A DNA stretch of 64,000 bases from Bacteroidota bacterium (GCA_023251535.1 JAHEYP010000002.1:124001-188000), one strand, 5' to 3'. Shown: positions 26,841 to 40,091, counted from the stretch's first letter. Translations and numbers: made by a program. Notes: a model not told the origin generated them from the letters alone.

Positions 26841-28073
26841 ATGCCTTCTGTTTGTTTCTACTTTCAGGTTCATCAGCCTTTCCGCATAAAACGTTACTCG
26901 TTTTTTGATATAGGGAAAGATCACTTTTATGAGGACGATGAAAAAAATCAAGTGATCCTCGATAAAGTATCCGAGAAATGTTATTTAAAAACAAATCGAA
27001 AAATGCTCGATTTGATTAACCGACATAAGGGTAAGTTTAAAATATCTTATTCCCTCTCAGGAACTGCTATCGAACAATTCGAGAAGTATCGTCCCGATGT
27101 ATTAGAGTCGTTTAAGGATTTAGCAAAAACCGGTTGCGTTGAGTTCCTTTCCGAGACGTATTATCACTCTTTGAGTTTTATCTTTTCGAAAGAAGAGTTT
27201 CGTCGTCAAATCGAAATGCATCGTGCGAAAATTAAAGAGCACTTCGGACAAACACCAAAGATTTTCAGAAATACGGAGTTGATTTACAACAATGAATTAG
27301 CTTCCGTAATCGAGAAAATGGGATTCAAAGGTATTTTGTGCGAAGGTGTAGATCGTTTGTTGAAAGACAGAACTCCGAACTATCTATATCAGCCGGCAGG
27401 CTCACTTAAAATCAAAACTTTCCTTAAGAATTATAGTCTTTCCGATGATATCGCCTTCCGCTTTAGTGATCGTAATTGGAAAGAATGGCCGTTGCAAGCC
27501 GATACTTTTGCCAGTTGGGTGCATCAAATTGCCGGCAATGGTGAAGTCCTTAACTTGTTTATGGACTATGAAACATTCGGTGAACACCAATGGGAAGAAA
27601 CAGGAATCTTCGATTTCTTAGATTATCTGCCAAAAGAAATTATGTCGCATAGCGATTTCGATTTCAAAACTTTGTCTGAAGCAGCCGACTCATATAAAGT
27701 CCGCGATATATATGATGCCCCTGATTTTATTAGCTGGGCTGATGCCGAACGCGATCTAAGTGCGTGGTTGAGTAATCCGATGGAGAAAGAAGCAGCTAAG
27801 AGAATCTATGCCCTTGAGGAAAGAGTAATTAAATCAGAAAATAAAGACTTGATCGAAGTTTGGGGTAAGCTTCAAACGAGTGACCATTTCTATTATATGT
27901 GTACCAAGTTCTGGAGTGATGGAGATGTGCATAAATATTTCAGCCCTTATGATTCTCCTTACGATGCTTACATTTATTATATGAATGTACTTGCCGATTT
28001 TGAATCAACTATTGATTTGTTTTACAAAGACAAAAAAGAGGCGAAGAAACTAGAAAAGAAAAGTAATCTGTAG
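26841..28073 (+). CDS. Glycoside hydrolase family 57 (alpha-amylase/4-alpha-glucanotransferase type)
   Basis: This 410-residue intracellular protein (no signal peptide) has the GH57 sequence order: CFYFQVHQPFR at the N terminus, EFLSETYYHSL (~101-111), nucleophile Glu in IFRNTELIYN (E146), and acid/base Asp in MDYETFGEH (D242). GH57 enzymes cleave or transfer alpha-1,4/1,6-glucan. The adjacent glycosyltransferase 11 bp upstream suggests processing or branching of the same glucan. The C terminus (~330-410) is helical with a Lys-rich end. Cleavage specificity cannot be read from the motifs. Confidence 0.92.
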   Translation: MPSVCFYFQVHQPFRIKRYSFFDIGKDHFYEDDEKNQVILDKVSEKCYLKTNRKMLDLINRHKGKFKISYSLSGTAIEQFEKYRPDVLESFKDLAKTGCVEFLSETYYHSLSFIFSKEEFRRQIEMHRAKIKEHFGQTPKIFRNTELIYNNELASVIEKMGFKGILCEGVDRLLKDRTPNYLYQPAGSLKIKTFLKNYSLSDDIAFRFSDRNWKEWPLQADTFASWVHQIAGNGEVLNLFMDYETFGEHQWEETGIFDFLDYLPKEIMSHSDFDFKTLSEAADSYKVRDIYDAPDFISWADAERDLSAWLSNPMEKEAAKRIYALEERVIKSENKDLIEVWGKLQTSDHFYYMCTKFWSDGDVHKYFSPYDSPYDAYIYYMNVLADFESTIDLFYKDKKEAKKLEKKSNL

Positions 28074-28100
28074 ATAAAGAGCAAAAAATAAAGCATCGCA

Positions 28101-32106
<4,006 letters not shown>

Positions 32107-32134
32107 TATTAACTTTACAGTCCTATCCGCTAAG

Positions 32135-32689
32135 ATGAAGAAAACCTTCCGACATAAAATCGCCCATTATCTGTTCTTACGTGAATTCAGAACGAGTCAC
32201 GCAACACATCAGATGATTACGTTCGAAAGAGCTAAATCTATTGGTATACTCTATGATTCTACCAATGAAAAGCACTTCGAACTGGTAAAGAAGTATGTGA
32301 AGGAAATGCGAGAAACTCATCATAAAGATGTTTTGGCTTTGGGATATTATGATCAAAAAGAGCTCCCTGCAATGCGTTTCTCTAAACTGGGACTCGATTT
32401 TTTTACAAAGAAAGATCTCAATTGGCATTTCAAACCTATGGCCACAGTAGTGAAAAGTTTCGTGAATCGCGACTTCGATTTATTAATCGATTTGCATACA
32501 GGAAATTCTATTCCTTTCCGCTACATTGTTGCTTCTTCGCGTTCTAAATTTAAAATCGGCAAATACGATAAAGCTGCCGAGAAGTTTTATGATTTCATGA
32601 TAAGTACAGGAGATCATATGACATTGCCACAATTTATCGATCACGTTAATCATTATCTAAAGCTCTTTAAGCATGAGCCTGCTAAATAA
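32135..32689 (+). CDS. DUF6913-type conserved Bacteroidota protein
   Basis: This 184-residue protein is a conserved unknown usually found next to dapA in Bacteroidota. It has the pattern FERAKSIGILYDSTNEKHFE, VLALGYYDQKELP and FDLLIDLHTGNSIPFRYI with KIGKYD. It is predicted alpha/beta and soluble, with no signal peptide. It sits 28 bp after ligA and its last 17 bp overlap the start of dapA, so the two are translationally coupled. Function is not known; the coupling suggests a tie to lysine/diaminopimelate synthesis or simple co-expression. Confidence 0.82.
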   Translation: MKKTFRHKIAHYLFLREFRTSHATHQMITFERAKSIGILYDSTNEKHFELVKKYVKEMRETHHKDVLALGYYDQKELPAMRFSKLGLDFFTKKDLNWHFKPMATVVKSFVNRDFDLLIDLHTGNSIPFRYIVASSRSKFKIGKYDKAAEKFYDFMISTGDHMTLPQFIDHVNHYLKLFKHEPAK

Positions 32690-33563
32690 ATTAAAAGGTA
32701 CTGGAGTAGCTCTTGTAACTCCTTTTACTAAAAACCTTGAAGTTGATTATAACGGTTTAACTAACCTTGTTAAGCATGTAATAAAAGGAAAATGCGAGTA
32801 TGTTGTTGTATTAGGTACAACAGGTGAAAGTGTGACCCTTTCTAAAGATGAAAAATTAGCGGTAACTAATACTGTTATTAAAGCTGCTAAGGGAAAAGTT
32901 CCTGTGATTCTCGGTGTTGGAGGAAATAATACTCAAGAAGTTCTTCATTCTATAAAGACAACAGATTTTACGGGAATTGATGCCATTTTATCTGTTTCGC
33001 CATCTTATAATAAACCTTCTCAAGCTGGGATTGTAGAGCATTTTAAATTAATCGCTAAGGCTTCACCAGTTCCAGTAATTCTTTATAATGTTCCGGGTCG
33101 TACAGGTTCCAATATGTCACCCGCTACTACTTTAAAAATCGCTCGTGAATGCAAAAACGTAATTGGTATAAAAGAAGCAAGTGGAAATGTAGAACAAGTA
33201 ATGTCGATCATACAAAATGCTCCCGCTAATTTTTTAGTTATTAGTGGTGACGACGGTATCACGTTACCGTTAGTTGCTGCAGGTGCAGTAGGCGTCATTT
33301 CTGTTGTAGCCAATGCTTATCCCCTCGCCTGCTCTTCAATGGTTCGTTCTGCATTGAAAAATGACTTTGCAAAATCACGTAAATTGCATTACGGGTTTTA
33401 CGGATTAATCCCAATGTTATTCGAAGAGGGAAATCCTGCAGGTGCTAAAGTAGTGCTGAAACAATTGGGCGTTTGTGGTGATGATGTTCGAATGCCTCTC
33501 GTAAAAGTGAGTAAGGATCTCGAAAAAAGAATTCATACTTTTATGAAATCTTATAAAGGTTAA
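32673..33563 (+). CDS. dapA: 4-hydroxy-tetrahydrodipicolinate synthase
   Basis: DapA condenses pyruvate with aspartate semialdehyde, the first dedicated step to diaminopimelate and lysine, in the cytoplasm. The 296-residue TIM-barrel shows GTGVALVTPFTKN, VLGTTGES, PVILYNVPGRTGSN with the Tyr of the catalytic triad, and the Schiff-base Lys in VIGIKEASGN. The length is normal (~290-300). The ATG at 32673 begins 17 bp inside the preceding gene, and no later Met gives a complete barrel. Confidence 0.96.
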   Translation: MSLLNKLKGTGVALVTPFTKNLEVDYNGLTNLVKHVIKGKCEYVVVLGTTGESVTLSKDEKLAVTNTVIKAAKGKVPVILGVGGNNTQEVLHSIKTTDFTGIDAILSVSPSYNKPSQAGIVEHFKLIAKASPVPVILYNVPGRTGSNMSPATTLKIARECKNVIGIKEASGNVEQVMSIIQNAPANFLVISGDDGITLPLVAAGAVGVISVVANAYPLACSSMVRSALKNDFAKSRKLHYGFYGLIPMLFEEGNPAGAKVVLKQLGVCGDDVRMPLVKVSKDLEKRIHTFMKSYKG

Positions 33564-33567
33564 TCAG

Positions 33568-34023
33568 ATGCCAATCATCATCAATTTATCTAAGGAAGAA
33601 TATTCAATCACTTCCGATCCCGATAAATTCGATTATGATGCAATTTTTAATTTTCTAAGTATTCAATCGCATTGGTCGAAAGGAATTTCAATGGACCTGA
33701 TAAAAAAATCCATTGAGAACTCTACCACCTTTGCTGTTTTTCATCATCAACGTCAAGTTGGAATGGCTCGTATAATTACCGATTACGCAACAATCGTTTA
33801 TTTAGGCGATGTTTTTATCGATCCCGAATATCGTGGCAAAGGTTTATCAAAATGGTTGATGGAAGTTATTACTTCTATTCCTGAATTGCAAGGGATGCGA
33901 CGCTGGTTTTTAACAACAAAGGATGCACATTCGCTTTATGAGAAAACCGGATTTAAAGCTCCTCTCTACCCTGAACGATTCATGGAGATCTTTAATCCCG
34001 ATGTGTACAAGAAGGATTCCTGA
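33568..34023 (+). CDS. GNAT-family N-acetyltransferase
   Basis: The 151 residues contain the GNAT core: VGMARIITDYATIVYLGDVF and the acetyl-CoA pyrophosphate loop VFIDPEYRGKGLSKWLM (Q/RxxGxG/A type, here RGKGLS), then a C-terminal TKDAHSLYEKTGF. The acetyl acceptor is unknown. It is 4 bp after dapA and is the last gene of the seven-gene run. Confidence 0.9.
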   Translation: MPIIINLSKEEYSITSDPDKFDYDAIFNFLSIQSHWSKGISMDLIKKSIENSTTFAVFHHQRQVGMARIITDYATIVYLGDVFIDPEYRGKGLSKWLMEVITSIPELQGMRRWFLTTKDAHSLYEKTGFKAPLYPERFMEIFNPDVYKKDS

Positions 34024-34121
34024 TTTTCACACTCTTTAGCTGCCTTTTTCTACGCTTTAGCATTTCTTTAACGATGCATTGATGCTTTCTCCTTACATTT
34101 GAGTTTCCAAACAATCTTACT

Positions 34122-36473
34122 ATGAAAATAACATTACGTTTATTTCTATTGATACTACTTTGTAGTTTTCAATCTAAAGCTCAAGTCAATTTAACCAAAC
34201 TCGGACATATTGATTATGCCCCTCAAACTGTTGCTGGAGTTTGGCACTATATAGATAGTACTGGACATGAATATGCCTTAGTTGGTGCCAGTGATCGAGT
34301 TTCAATCGTTGATGTAAGTAACCCAGCTAATCCCGTAGAAGTACAAAGTGTGCCTGCATTGGCTGGTCAGTCGAGCTTGTGGCGCGAATTAAAAACTGCA
34401 GGACATTATGCTTACGCAGGAAGCGAAGGTGGTGGCGGAATTATTGTTATGGATTTAAGTAATCTTCCGGGACCGATTACTTCTTACCATTGGTATGGTG
34501 ATGGTGCAATAGCGGGACAATTACAAACATCTCATACTATCGCCGTAACCGACGGCTATCTTTATGTGTTCGGATGTCAGCAGTTAGCTAATGGTGGTGT
34601 TATCATTGCTAGTCTAGCAGATCCTTATAATCCCACTTACGTAGGACAATACAACCAAAATTATGTTCACGACGGATATGTTCGTAATGATACATTGTGG
34701 GCAGGAGAAATCTATGCCGGTCAATTTAGTGTGGTTGATGTAACGAATAAAGCGAATCCTGTTTTATTAGCTACCCAACAAACTCCCGGACAATTTTGTC
34801 ATAATACTTGGTTATCCGACAATAGTCAATTTCTATTTACAACTGACGAGTTAAACAATGTTCCTCTTGGCTCATTTGACATAACTGATTTAAGTAACAT
34901 CAAATTGCTTACTACTTATTTCACTGATAGTATGCCGAATGAAGAAGTGCATAATGTTCGCGTACTAAATGATTACTTAATAAACCCAAGTTATGGTAGT
35001 CAATTGGTAATTTGCGATGCAAGTCGTCCCGATAATATTATTGAAGTTGCAAATTACCATACAGGAGGATTCCTTGATTGGGATGCTTCTCCTTACTACC
35101 CATCTGGCATTATAGTTTCAACCGATACCTATAGCGGCTTTGATGTATTTCAACCAAACTATGTTCGTGGATGTTACCTTGAAGGAAATGTAACTGATTC
35201 AATCACAACAAATGCATTGAATGGAGTAACGGTTAATATTTCTGCGATAAATAAAACAATTGCTACTAACTTAATTGGTGATTATAAAACAGGAACAGTG
35301 AATAGCGGATCATACGATGTTGAATTCAGTAAAGCCGGATACCTTACTAAGACTTTCCAAAATGTTCCATTTGCTAACGGACAATTAACACAATTAGATG
35401 TACAATTAGTTCCTTTCAGTGTTTCAGGATTTGTTACTGAAACATCAACTGGAAATCCTATTGCTAATGCTACGGTTTACATTTACAATTCAATATCACA
35501 AGTAACTGCAACTACAGATGTTAATGGAGCCTATTCAGTTGGAGGAATTCTTTCAGGCACTTATGAAGTGACTGCTAGTAAATGGGGCTACGTTTCATCA
35601 TGTCAAACTACAATATTAGATGGTTCTAACCCGGTTAACTTTAGTCTCTCAAACGGATATTATGACGATTTTACAAGTGACAATAATTGGTCAGTAATTT
35701 CAACCGCATCTACAGGTCAATGGACAAGAGTAATTCCTGCAGGTACAGTATTTGGCGGTATGCAATCAAATCCCAACGTTGATGCTGCTAATGATTGCGG
35801 TAATGAAGCTTTTGTTACCGGTAATATTGTTGGAACTTCTCCTAATACCGATGATGTTGATAATGGTTATACTCAATTAATGTCACCTTCTTTAGATCTT
35901 TCAACTTATACAAATCCTTATATTAATTATAGCCGTTGGTTCTTTATTCAAAATGGTGTTCCTGCAGCAAATGTTGATACGTTGTTCATCAAAATCACTG
36001 ATGGCGTTAACATCGCAACCGTTGATTATGCAACTATAGGATCAATCGGCAATAGCACCTGGACACAAAAAAGTATTCGTGTTGCCGACTATTTCCCTCC
36101 ATCTAGTAACATTAAATTAATTGCTCTAATAGAAGATAAAAATGGTAGCGGAAATATAGTTGAAGCAGGCTTAGATCATTTCTATGTTACAGATGTTGTT
36201 GGTATTGATGAGATGCAAAACACAAATACTTTTTCTTGTTCTCCTAATCCGTTTGCAGCTACTGTTACAATAACCATAAAAGGAAATAATATCGCCGAAT
36301 ATAAATCTTATCAAGTTAGCGATATCAGCGGCAAAATTATTTTAACGAATACTATTACTTCTGCTAAGTTTGAAATTAACGGAAGTGATCAACTTTCGGC
36401 AGGACTTTATTTTGTAACTGTCAACAAAAACGACGGTACTTTTGAAACTATTAAAGTGGTGAAATCAAAATAA
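34122..36473 (+). CDS. Choice-of-anchor B family secreted protein, T9SS sorting domain
   Basis: A signal peptide (LFLLILLCSFQSKAQ) leads to a ~330-residue choice-of-anchor-B beta-propeller region with repeated IVDVSNPANPVEV, IVMDLSNLPGP and VVDVTNKANPVLL blades. Two carboxypeptidase-regulatory-like (Cna-B-like) domains follow (~355-430, ~435-515: VSGFVTETSTGNPIANATVY). Next is a jelly-roll-like domain (YDDFTSDNNWSVIS onward) and then a T9SS type A tail (FSCSPNPFAATVTI to GLYFVTVNKNDG). It would be surface-exposed; a role in adhesion or carbohydrate/protein binding is an inference. TACATTTG at 34094-34101 may be its -7 element. Confidence 0.9.
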   Translation: MKITLRLFLLILLCSFQSKAQVNLTKLGHIDYAPQTVAGVWHYIDSTGHEYALVGASDRVSIVDVSNPANPVEVQSVPALAGQSSLWRELKTAGHYAYAGSEGGGGIIVMDLSNLPGPITSYHWYGDGAIAGQLQTSHTIAVTDGYLYVFGCQQLANGGVIIASLADPYNPTYVGQYNQNYVHDGYVRNDTLWAGEIYAGQFSVVDVTNKANPVLLATQQTPGQFCHNTWLSDNSQFLFTTDELNNVPLGSFDITDLSNIKLLTTYFTDSMPNEEVHNVRVLNDYLINPSYGSQLVICDASRPDNIIEVANYHTGGFLDWDASPYYPSGIIVSTDTYSGFDVFQPNYVRGCYLEGNVTDSITTNALNGVTVNISAINKTIATNLIGDYKTGTVNSGSYDVEFSKAGYLTKTFQNVPFANGQLTQLDVQLVPFSVSGFVTETSTGNPIANATVYIYNSISQVTATTDVNGAYSVGGILSGTYEVTASKWGYVSSCQTTILDGSNPVNFSLSNGYYDDFTSDNNWSVISTASTGQWTRVIPAGTVFGGMQSNPNVDAANDCGNEAFVTGNIVGTSPNTDDVDNGYTQLMSPSLDLSTYTNPYINYSRWFFIQNGVPAANVDTLFIKITDGVNIATVDYATIGSIGNSTWTQKSIRVADYFPPSSNIKLIALIEDKNGSGNIVEAGLDHFYVTDVVGIDEMQNTNTFSCSPNPFAATVTITIKGNNIAEYKSYQVSDISGKIILTNTITSAKFEINGSDQLSAGLYFVTVNKNDGTFETIKVVKSK

Positions 36474-36493
36474 AACTATTGTGAATTATTATT

Positions 36494-36530
36494 AAGCGGA
36501 TCGATGTAATTATCGGTCCGCTTTTATTTT
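36494..36530 (+). terminator. Terminator after the choice-of-anchor B gene
   Basis: Stem AAGCGGA (36494-36500) pairs with TCCGCTT (36517-36523), with an inner CGAT/ATCG extension, followed by TTATTTTT. It lies 20 bp after the stop codon. Confidence 0.75.
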
Positions 36531-36565
36531 TAGCAGCCCTTTTTAAGTTTAAAATCACCTTTTTC

Positions 36566-36595
36566 TTTGTTGGGTGACCTTTCTTTGTAAATTTG
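36566..36595 (+). promoter_or_regulatory. Sigma-A promoter of the 36605 gene
   Basis: TTTG (36566-36569) and TAAATTTG (36588-36595) are spaced by 18 bp. The upstream TTG start at 36593 lies inside the -7 element, so translation must begin at ATG 36605 or 36611. Confidence 0.7.
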
Positions 36596-36604
36596 GAAGG
36601 AATA

Positions 36605-37801
36605 ATGATTATGAAGAAAAGAATATTTCTTGTAATTGCTTGTATAGCAGCTAGTTTAATTGGATTTAGCCAAAATAATCAAGGCCTAAAACCAACAGTA
36701 AGCGAACGTTTCGACAAGCTTTTCCTAAGTGAGAACTTTGATAGCTCGGGGGCCTACTGGACAACTGTTTCCAACTCCGAAAACTTAATTCTCGTTCAGG
36801 ATGGTGAATATATTATGCAAAGAAAGGCTCCATCCTCCCCTTTTGCAGTGATAGGAAGTTTTAAAAATAGCCTCACTTCTTTCCGACTTGTAACATCTTT
36901 AAAACTCCAAAAAGCAAATACTGATGACGGTAGCTTAGGAATAATATTCATGGCGCAATCAGGTGGTCAAGGCGGATTTATTTTTGAGATTAATAAATTT
37001 CAGCAATATCGTTTACGTCAGATTAGTAGTGGTGTTTATCGGTATTTGACAGGTGATGCAAAAACTGGTGGATGGATAAAATCTACTGTATTAAAACCTA
37101 TTGGTCTACCTAATTTATTTGAAGTTAGAACAGCAGAAAAAAACTACGATTTATATTTGAATAATGTACTTATAATTTCTTTTAGTGAAATTGCGTATAA
37201 ATCGGGGGACGTTGGATATATTGTAGGTCCAGGAAGTAAAGGAAGTATTGACTTCTTATATCTTTTCACTAATCAGAAAGGGAATGAAAATGAGATAACA
37301 AATTCAAGTAATAACGATAACGTAGATGCACAGCCAGATAATGATATAATGGCGCTAGCTGAATCTATTATAGGTCTGAAAACTCAAATCAATAAGCTTA
37401 CTGAAGAAAACGAAGACTTAAAGCAGATTATTTCATCAATGAAAACTGCTGAGAAAGAAAATGCTAATTCAAAGGCAGAGTCAGATAAGAATATAAAAAA
37501 GTTAGAAGCTCAAATTAAAAAGAATCAAGCTTCGTATGATTCCTTGTTAAAGGTAAATGAAGATTTAAATAAATACAAAGAGCTCGTAAAAGGAAATGAT
37601 AATGGTGATATTGTTATCAATCTTTCAAAAAGTTTAAAGGCTGAGAAATTAAAAAATGAAGCCTTGCTCAAACAAAACCAAGAGTTAAAAGATAGTCTTC
37701 AATCAAATCCTTCACCAAAAAAGAATCCAACTACAAAGCCAGATTCAACAAAAAATAAAGAAGATAACGGCGGATTTGTTTTGCCTAAAGAAAATCCTTG
37801 A
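36605..37801 (+). CDS. Secreted protein with LamG/DUF1080-like domain and coiled coil
   Basis: A signal peptide (KKRIFLVIACIAASLIGFSQ) precedes a ~180-residue beta domain (LSENFDSSGAYWTTVS, DDGSLGIIFMAQSGGQGGFIFEI, YDLYLNNVLIISF) that resembles LamG/jelly-roll or DUF1080 folds. Residues ~245-370 form a long coiled coil (QINKLTEENEDLKQIIS, LEAQIKKNQ) and the tail is Pro/Lys/Asn-rich with no T9SS domain. This suggests an oligomeric periplasmic or surface stalk. ATG 36611 is an equally good start, giving MKKRIF; TTG 36593 is inside the promoter. It is 21 bp upstream of panB. Confidence 0.78.
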   Translation: MIMKKRIFLVIACIAASLIGFSQNNQGLKPTVSERFDKLFLSENFDSSGAYWTTVSNSENLILVQDGEYIMQRKAPSSPFAVIGSFKNSLTSFRLVTSLKLQKANTDDGSLGIIFMAQSGGQGGFIFEINKFQQYRLRQISSGVYRYLTGDAKTGGWIKSTVLKPIGLPNLFEVRTAEKNYDLYLNNVLIISFSEIAYKSGDVGYIVGPGSKGSIDFLYLFTNQKGNENEITNSSNNDNVDAQPDNDIMALAESIIGLKTQINKLTEENEDLKQIISSMKTAEKENANSKAESDKNIKKLEAQIKKNQASYDSLLKVNEDLNKYKELVKGNDNGDIVINLSKSLKAEKLKNEALLKQNQELKDSLQSNPSPKKNPTTKPDSTKNKEDNGGFVLPKENP

Positions 37802-37822
37802 TCCATTTTAATACTATTCATT

Positions 37823-38638
37823 ATGTCGGTTCATACAGAAATTAAAAAAATTACTACACATACTTTGCTTGAGATGAAACGCAAAGGCGAAAAAATCTCT
37901 ATGCTAACTGCGTATGATTATAGCTTGGCAAAAATCATCGACACTGCAGGTATGGATGTTATTCTAGTAGGTGATTCGGCGAGTAATGTAATGGCGGGAC
38001 ACGAAACCACATTGCCTATTACATTAGATCAAATGATCTATCATGCGGCCTCGGTGGTGAGAGCTGTTCATCGTGCATTGGTAGTCGTTGATTTACCTTT
38101 CGGGTCGTATCAAGGTAATTCGAAAGAAGCTTTAAACTCTGCCATTCGCATCATGAAAGAAACAGGTGCGCATGCTGTGAAGATGGAAGGCGGGCGCGAA
38201 ATTAAAGAAGCGGTTGAACGTATTTTAACAGCGGGCATTCCTGTCATGGGACATCTCGGTTTAACACCTCAATCGATTTATAAATTCGGGACGTACGTAG
38301 TAAGAGCGAAAGAAGAACAAGAAGCAATTCGTTTACAAGAAGATGCTTTATTACTAGAAGATATTGGTTGCTTCTCTATTGTTTTAGAGAAAATTCCAGC
38401 AAAGTTAGCGACAGAGGTTTCGGCAAGTTTAAAGATCCCAACTATCGGTATCGGTGCAGGAAATGGAACTGATGGACAAGTACTGGTACTCCACGATATG
38501 CTTGGCATCAATAAGGATTTCAATCCGCGATTTTTACGTCGATACATGAATCTATTCGAAGAAATACAAAATGCAACGGAGCAATATATTAAAGATGTAA
38601 AATCAAAAGATTTCCCTAACGAGAAAGAACAATACTAA
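37823..38638 (+). CDS. panB: 3-methyl-2-oxobutanoate hydroxymethyltransferase
   Basis: PanB transfers a hydroxymethyl group from methylene-THF to 2-oxoisovalerate, giving ketopantoate for pantothenate and CoA. The 271-residue barrel shows [16 protein letters not shown], the metal Asp in [42 protein letters not shown], and [16 protein letters not shown] with DMLG. The length matches the family (~265-275). No panC or panE is nearby. It is followed 15 bp later by the RluA-type gene. Confidence 0.96.
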   Translation: MSVHTEIKKITTHTLLEMKRKGEKISMLTAYDYSLAKIIDTAGMDVILVGDSASNVMAGHETTLPITLDQMIYHAASVVRAVHRALVVVDLPFGSYQGNSKEALNSAIRIMKETGAHAVKMEGGREIKEAVERILTAGIPVMGHLGLTPQSIYKFGTYVVRAKEEQEAIRLQEDALLLEDIGCFSIVLEKIPAKLATEVSASLKIPTIGIGAGNGTDGQVLVLHDMLGINKDFNPRFLRRYMNLFEEIQNATEQYIKDVKSKDFPNEKEQY

Positions 38639-38653
38639 TTTAAGAATTCGAGC

Positions 38654-39346
38654 GTGAGTGAATACCAAAAACCGGATGTAATCTTTGAAGATAACCATCT
38701 GATCATCGTAAACAAGAGGCCTGGTGAAATTGTACAAGGCGACAAGACAGGCGATGCTCCTATGAGTGATCATGTAAAACAGTATATCAAAGAAAAATAC
38801 AACAAACCCGGTGAAGTATTTTTAGGTACCGTACATCGCATCGATCGTCCCGTAAGTGGAATCGTAATGTTTGCCCGCACCAGCAAAGCATTGGCGCGTA
38901 TGAATAATCTTTTCCAAGAAAAGAAAATCTACAAAACGTATTGGGCTGTAGTAAAGCAAAAACCAGCACATCTTCAAGAACATTTGATTCGCTTTTTAAC
39001 GAAGAATGAAAAACAAAATAAAAGTTATTGCAGTAAAACCGAAAAAGCGGGTGCTTTAAAAAGTGAATTGACCTATACCCTACTCGCTTCTTCCGATAAT
39101 TATCATTTGCTAGAAATCGATCCTCAAACAGGACGTCATCATCAAATCAGAGCCATGTTAGCTGACATCGGTTGCGCTATTAAAGGCGATTTGAAATATG
39201 GCTTCAACAGAAGTAATCCCGATGGATCTATTCACTTGCATGCACGAGCAGTGCGCTTCGAACATCCTGTTACCAAGGAAGTGATTTTTCTAGAAGCTAA
39301 TCCTCCTAAAGATCCTGTGTGGGATTATTTTGTGAGCATTGTTTGA
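38654..39346 (+). CDS. RluA-family pseudouridine synthase
   Basis: The 230-residue RNA-modifying enzyme isomerises uridine to pseudouridine in rRNA or tRNA. It has the RluA motif HRIDRPVSGIVMFARTSKAL with the catalytic Asp in HRID, plus TGRHHQIRAMLADIGCAI and HARAVRFEHP. There is no S4 domain, as in the short RluA branch, so which uridine it targets is uncertain. The start is a GTG (38654, VSEYQKPD). It ends 6 bp before a 96-bp tandem repeat array. Confidence 0.9.
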   Translation: MSEYQKPDVIFEDNHLIIVNKRPGEIVQGDKTGDAPMSDHVKQYIKEKYNKPGEVFLGTVHRIDRPVSGIVMFARTSKALARMNNLFQEKKIYKTYWAVVKQKPAHLQEHLIRFLTKNEKQNKSYCSKTEKAGALKSELTYTLLASSDNYHLLEIDPQTGRHHQIRAMLADIGCAIKGDLKYGFNRSNPDGSIHLHARAVRFEHPVTKEVIFLEANPPKDPVWDYFVSIV

Positions 39347-39351
39347 CAATG

Positions 39352-39735
39352 ACGGACAATGACTGAAGGGATGAATGATTGAATGAATGAATGTGTTCCT
39401 GAAAACTTTTGAAGATCGTTCTATCGTCTATTATCTATTACCAATAGTCTGACAATGACTGAAGGGATGAATGATTGAATGACTGAATGTGTTCCCAAAA
39501 CATTTTGAAGATCCTTCTATCGCCTAAAATCTATTGCCGATAGTCTGACAATGACTGAAGGGATGAATGAATGACTAACTGAATGTGTTCCCGAAACCTT
39601 TTGTAAACCCTTCTATCGTCTATTATCTATTACCAATAGTCTGACAATGACTGAAGGGATGAATGATTGAATGACTGAATGTGTTCCCAAAACATTTTGA
39701 AGATCCTTCTATCGCCTAAAATCTATTGCCGATTG
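39352..39735. repeat. Four tandem 96-bp repeats in ABAB order
   Basis: Units begin at 39352, 39448, 39544 and 39640, exactly 96 bp apart, without spacers. Each carries (TCT)GACAATGACTGAAGGG, GAATGTGTTCC and CTATCG. Units 2 and 4 appear identical over about 93 bp (TCGCCTAAAATCTATTGCCGAT), while units 1 and 3 share the other end (TCGTCTATTATCTATTACC). This indicates duplication of a 192-bp pair. No protein or RNA gene is recognised. A related, shorter repeat lies at 55938-55985. Confidence 0.9.
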
Positions 39736-39750
39736 TCAATTGTAAAATTT

Positions 39751-39987
39751 ATTTCAAGCAAGCTTGATAAGTTGTTCAGGTGGGAGAATGTTGCGGTGTA
39801 GCGTGATTCTCTTTGCTTCACCGCGAGTCAGATGAGGCCTCACAAACTTTGCCTTTGCTGACTACCGTCAGCAAAATTAAAAGCCCTTAAAAAAAACGAT
39901 TTCAAGCTAGCTGCTGGGAGAATGTTGCGGTACAGCGTCCTTCTTTCCGCTTCACCGCGAGTCTGATGGGGGCCTCACAAACTTTGC
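39751..39987. repeat. Pair of diverged ~90-100-bp repeats
   Basis: Copy A (39751-39852) and copy B (39899-39987) share TTTCAAGC, GGGAGAATGTTGCGGT, GCTTCACCGCGAGTC and CCTCACAAACTTTGC in the same order. Copy A is followed by a 9-bp perfect hairpin (TTTGCTGAC, 39854-39862, with GTCAGCAAA, 39867-39875). Copy A's first ~25 bp recur near-identically at 40026-40050. The shared CACAAACTTTGC matches, inverted, the flank of the ssrA 3' end. No ORF; possibly a REP- or MITE-like remnant. Confidence 0.75.
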
Positions 39988-40008
39988 TATTCTGCCTATC
40001 GGCTGAAT

Positions 40009-40070
40009 GTATAAAAGCCTAATAAAATTTAATTCAAGCAAGCTTGATAAATTTTATTAGGCTTTTATAC
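40009..40070. repeat. Near-perfect 62-nt palindrome downstream of ssrA
   Basis: The outer arms 40009-40031 and 40048-40070 are perfectly complementary over 23 bp. The inner 16 nt contain a second inverted repeat TCAAGC-AA-GCTTGA, so the whole folds as one long stem with a 2-nt bulge. It begins 22 bp past the ssrA 3' end on the minus strand, so it could serve as ssrA terminator or processing barrier. No U tract follows. Its core also occurs at the start of repeat copy A. Confidence 0.8.
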
Positions 40071-40091
40071 CGCTGCGCGTAGCAAAGTTTG

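Noticed and set aside
39352-39735. CRISPR array
   Set aside because: The 96-bp units abut without unique spacers and no cas genes are near.
39854-39875. Terminator from the TTTGCTGAC/GTCAGCAAA hairpin
   Set aside because: The stem is perfect but no T tract follows on either strand and no gene ends nearby.
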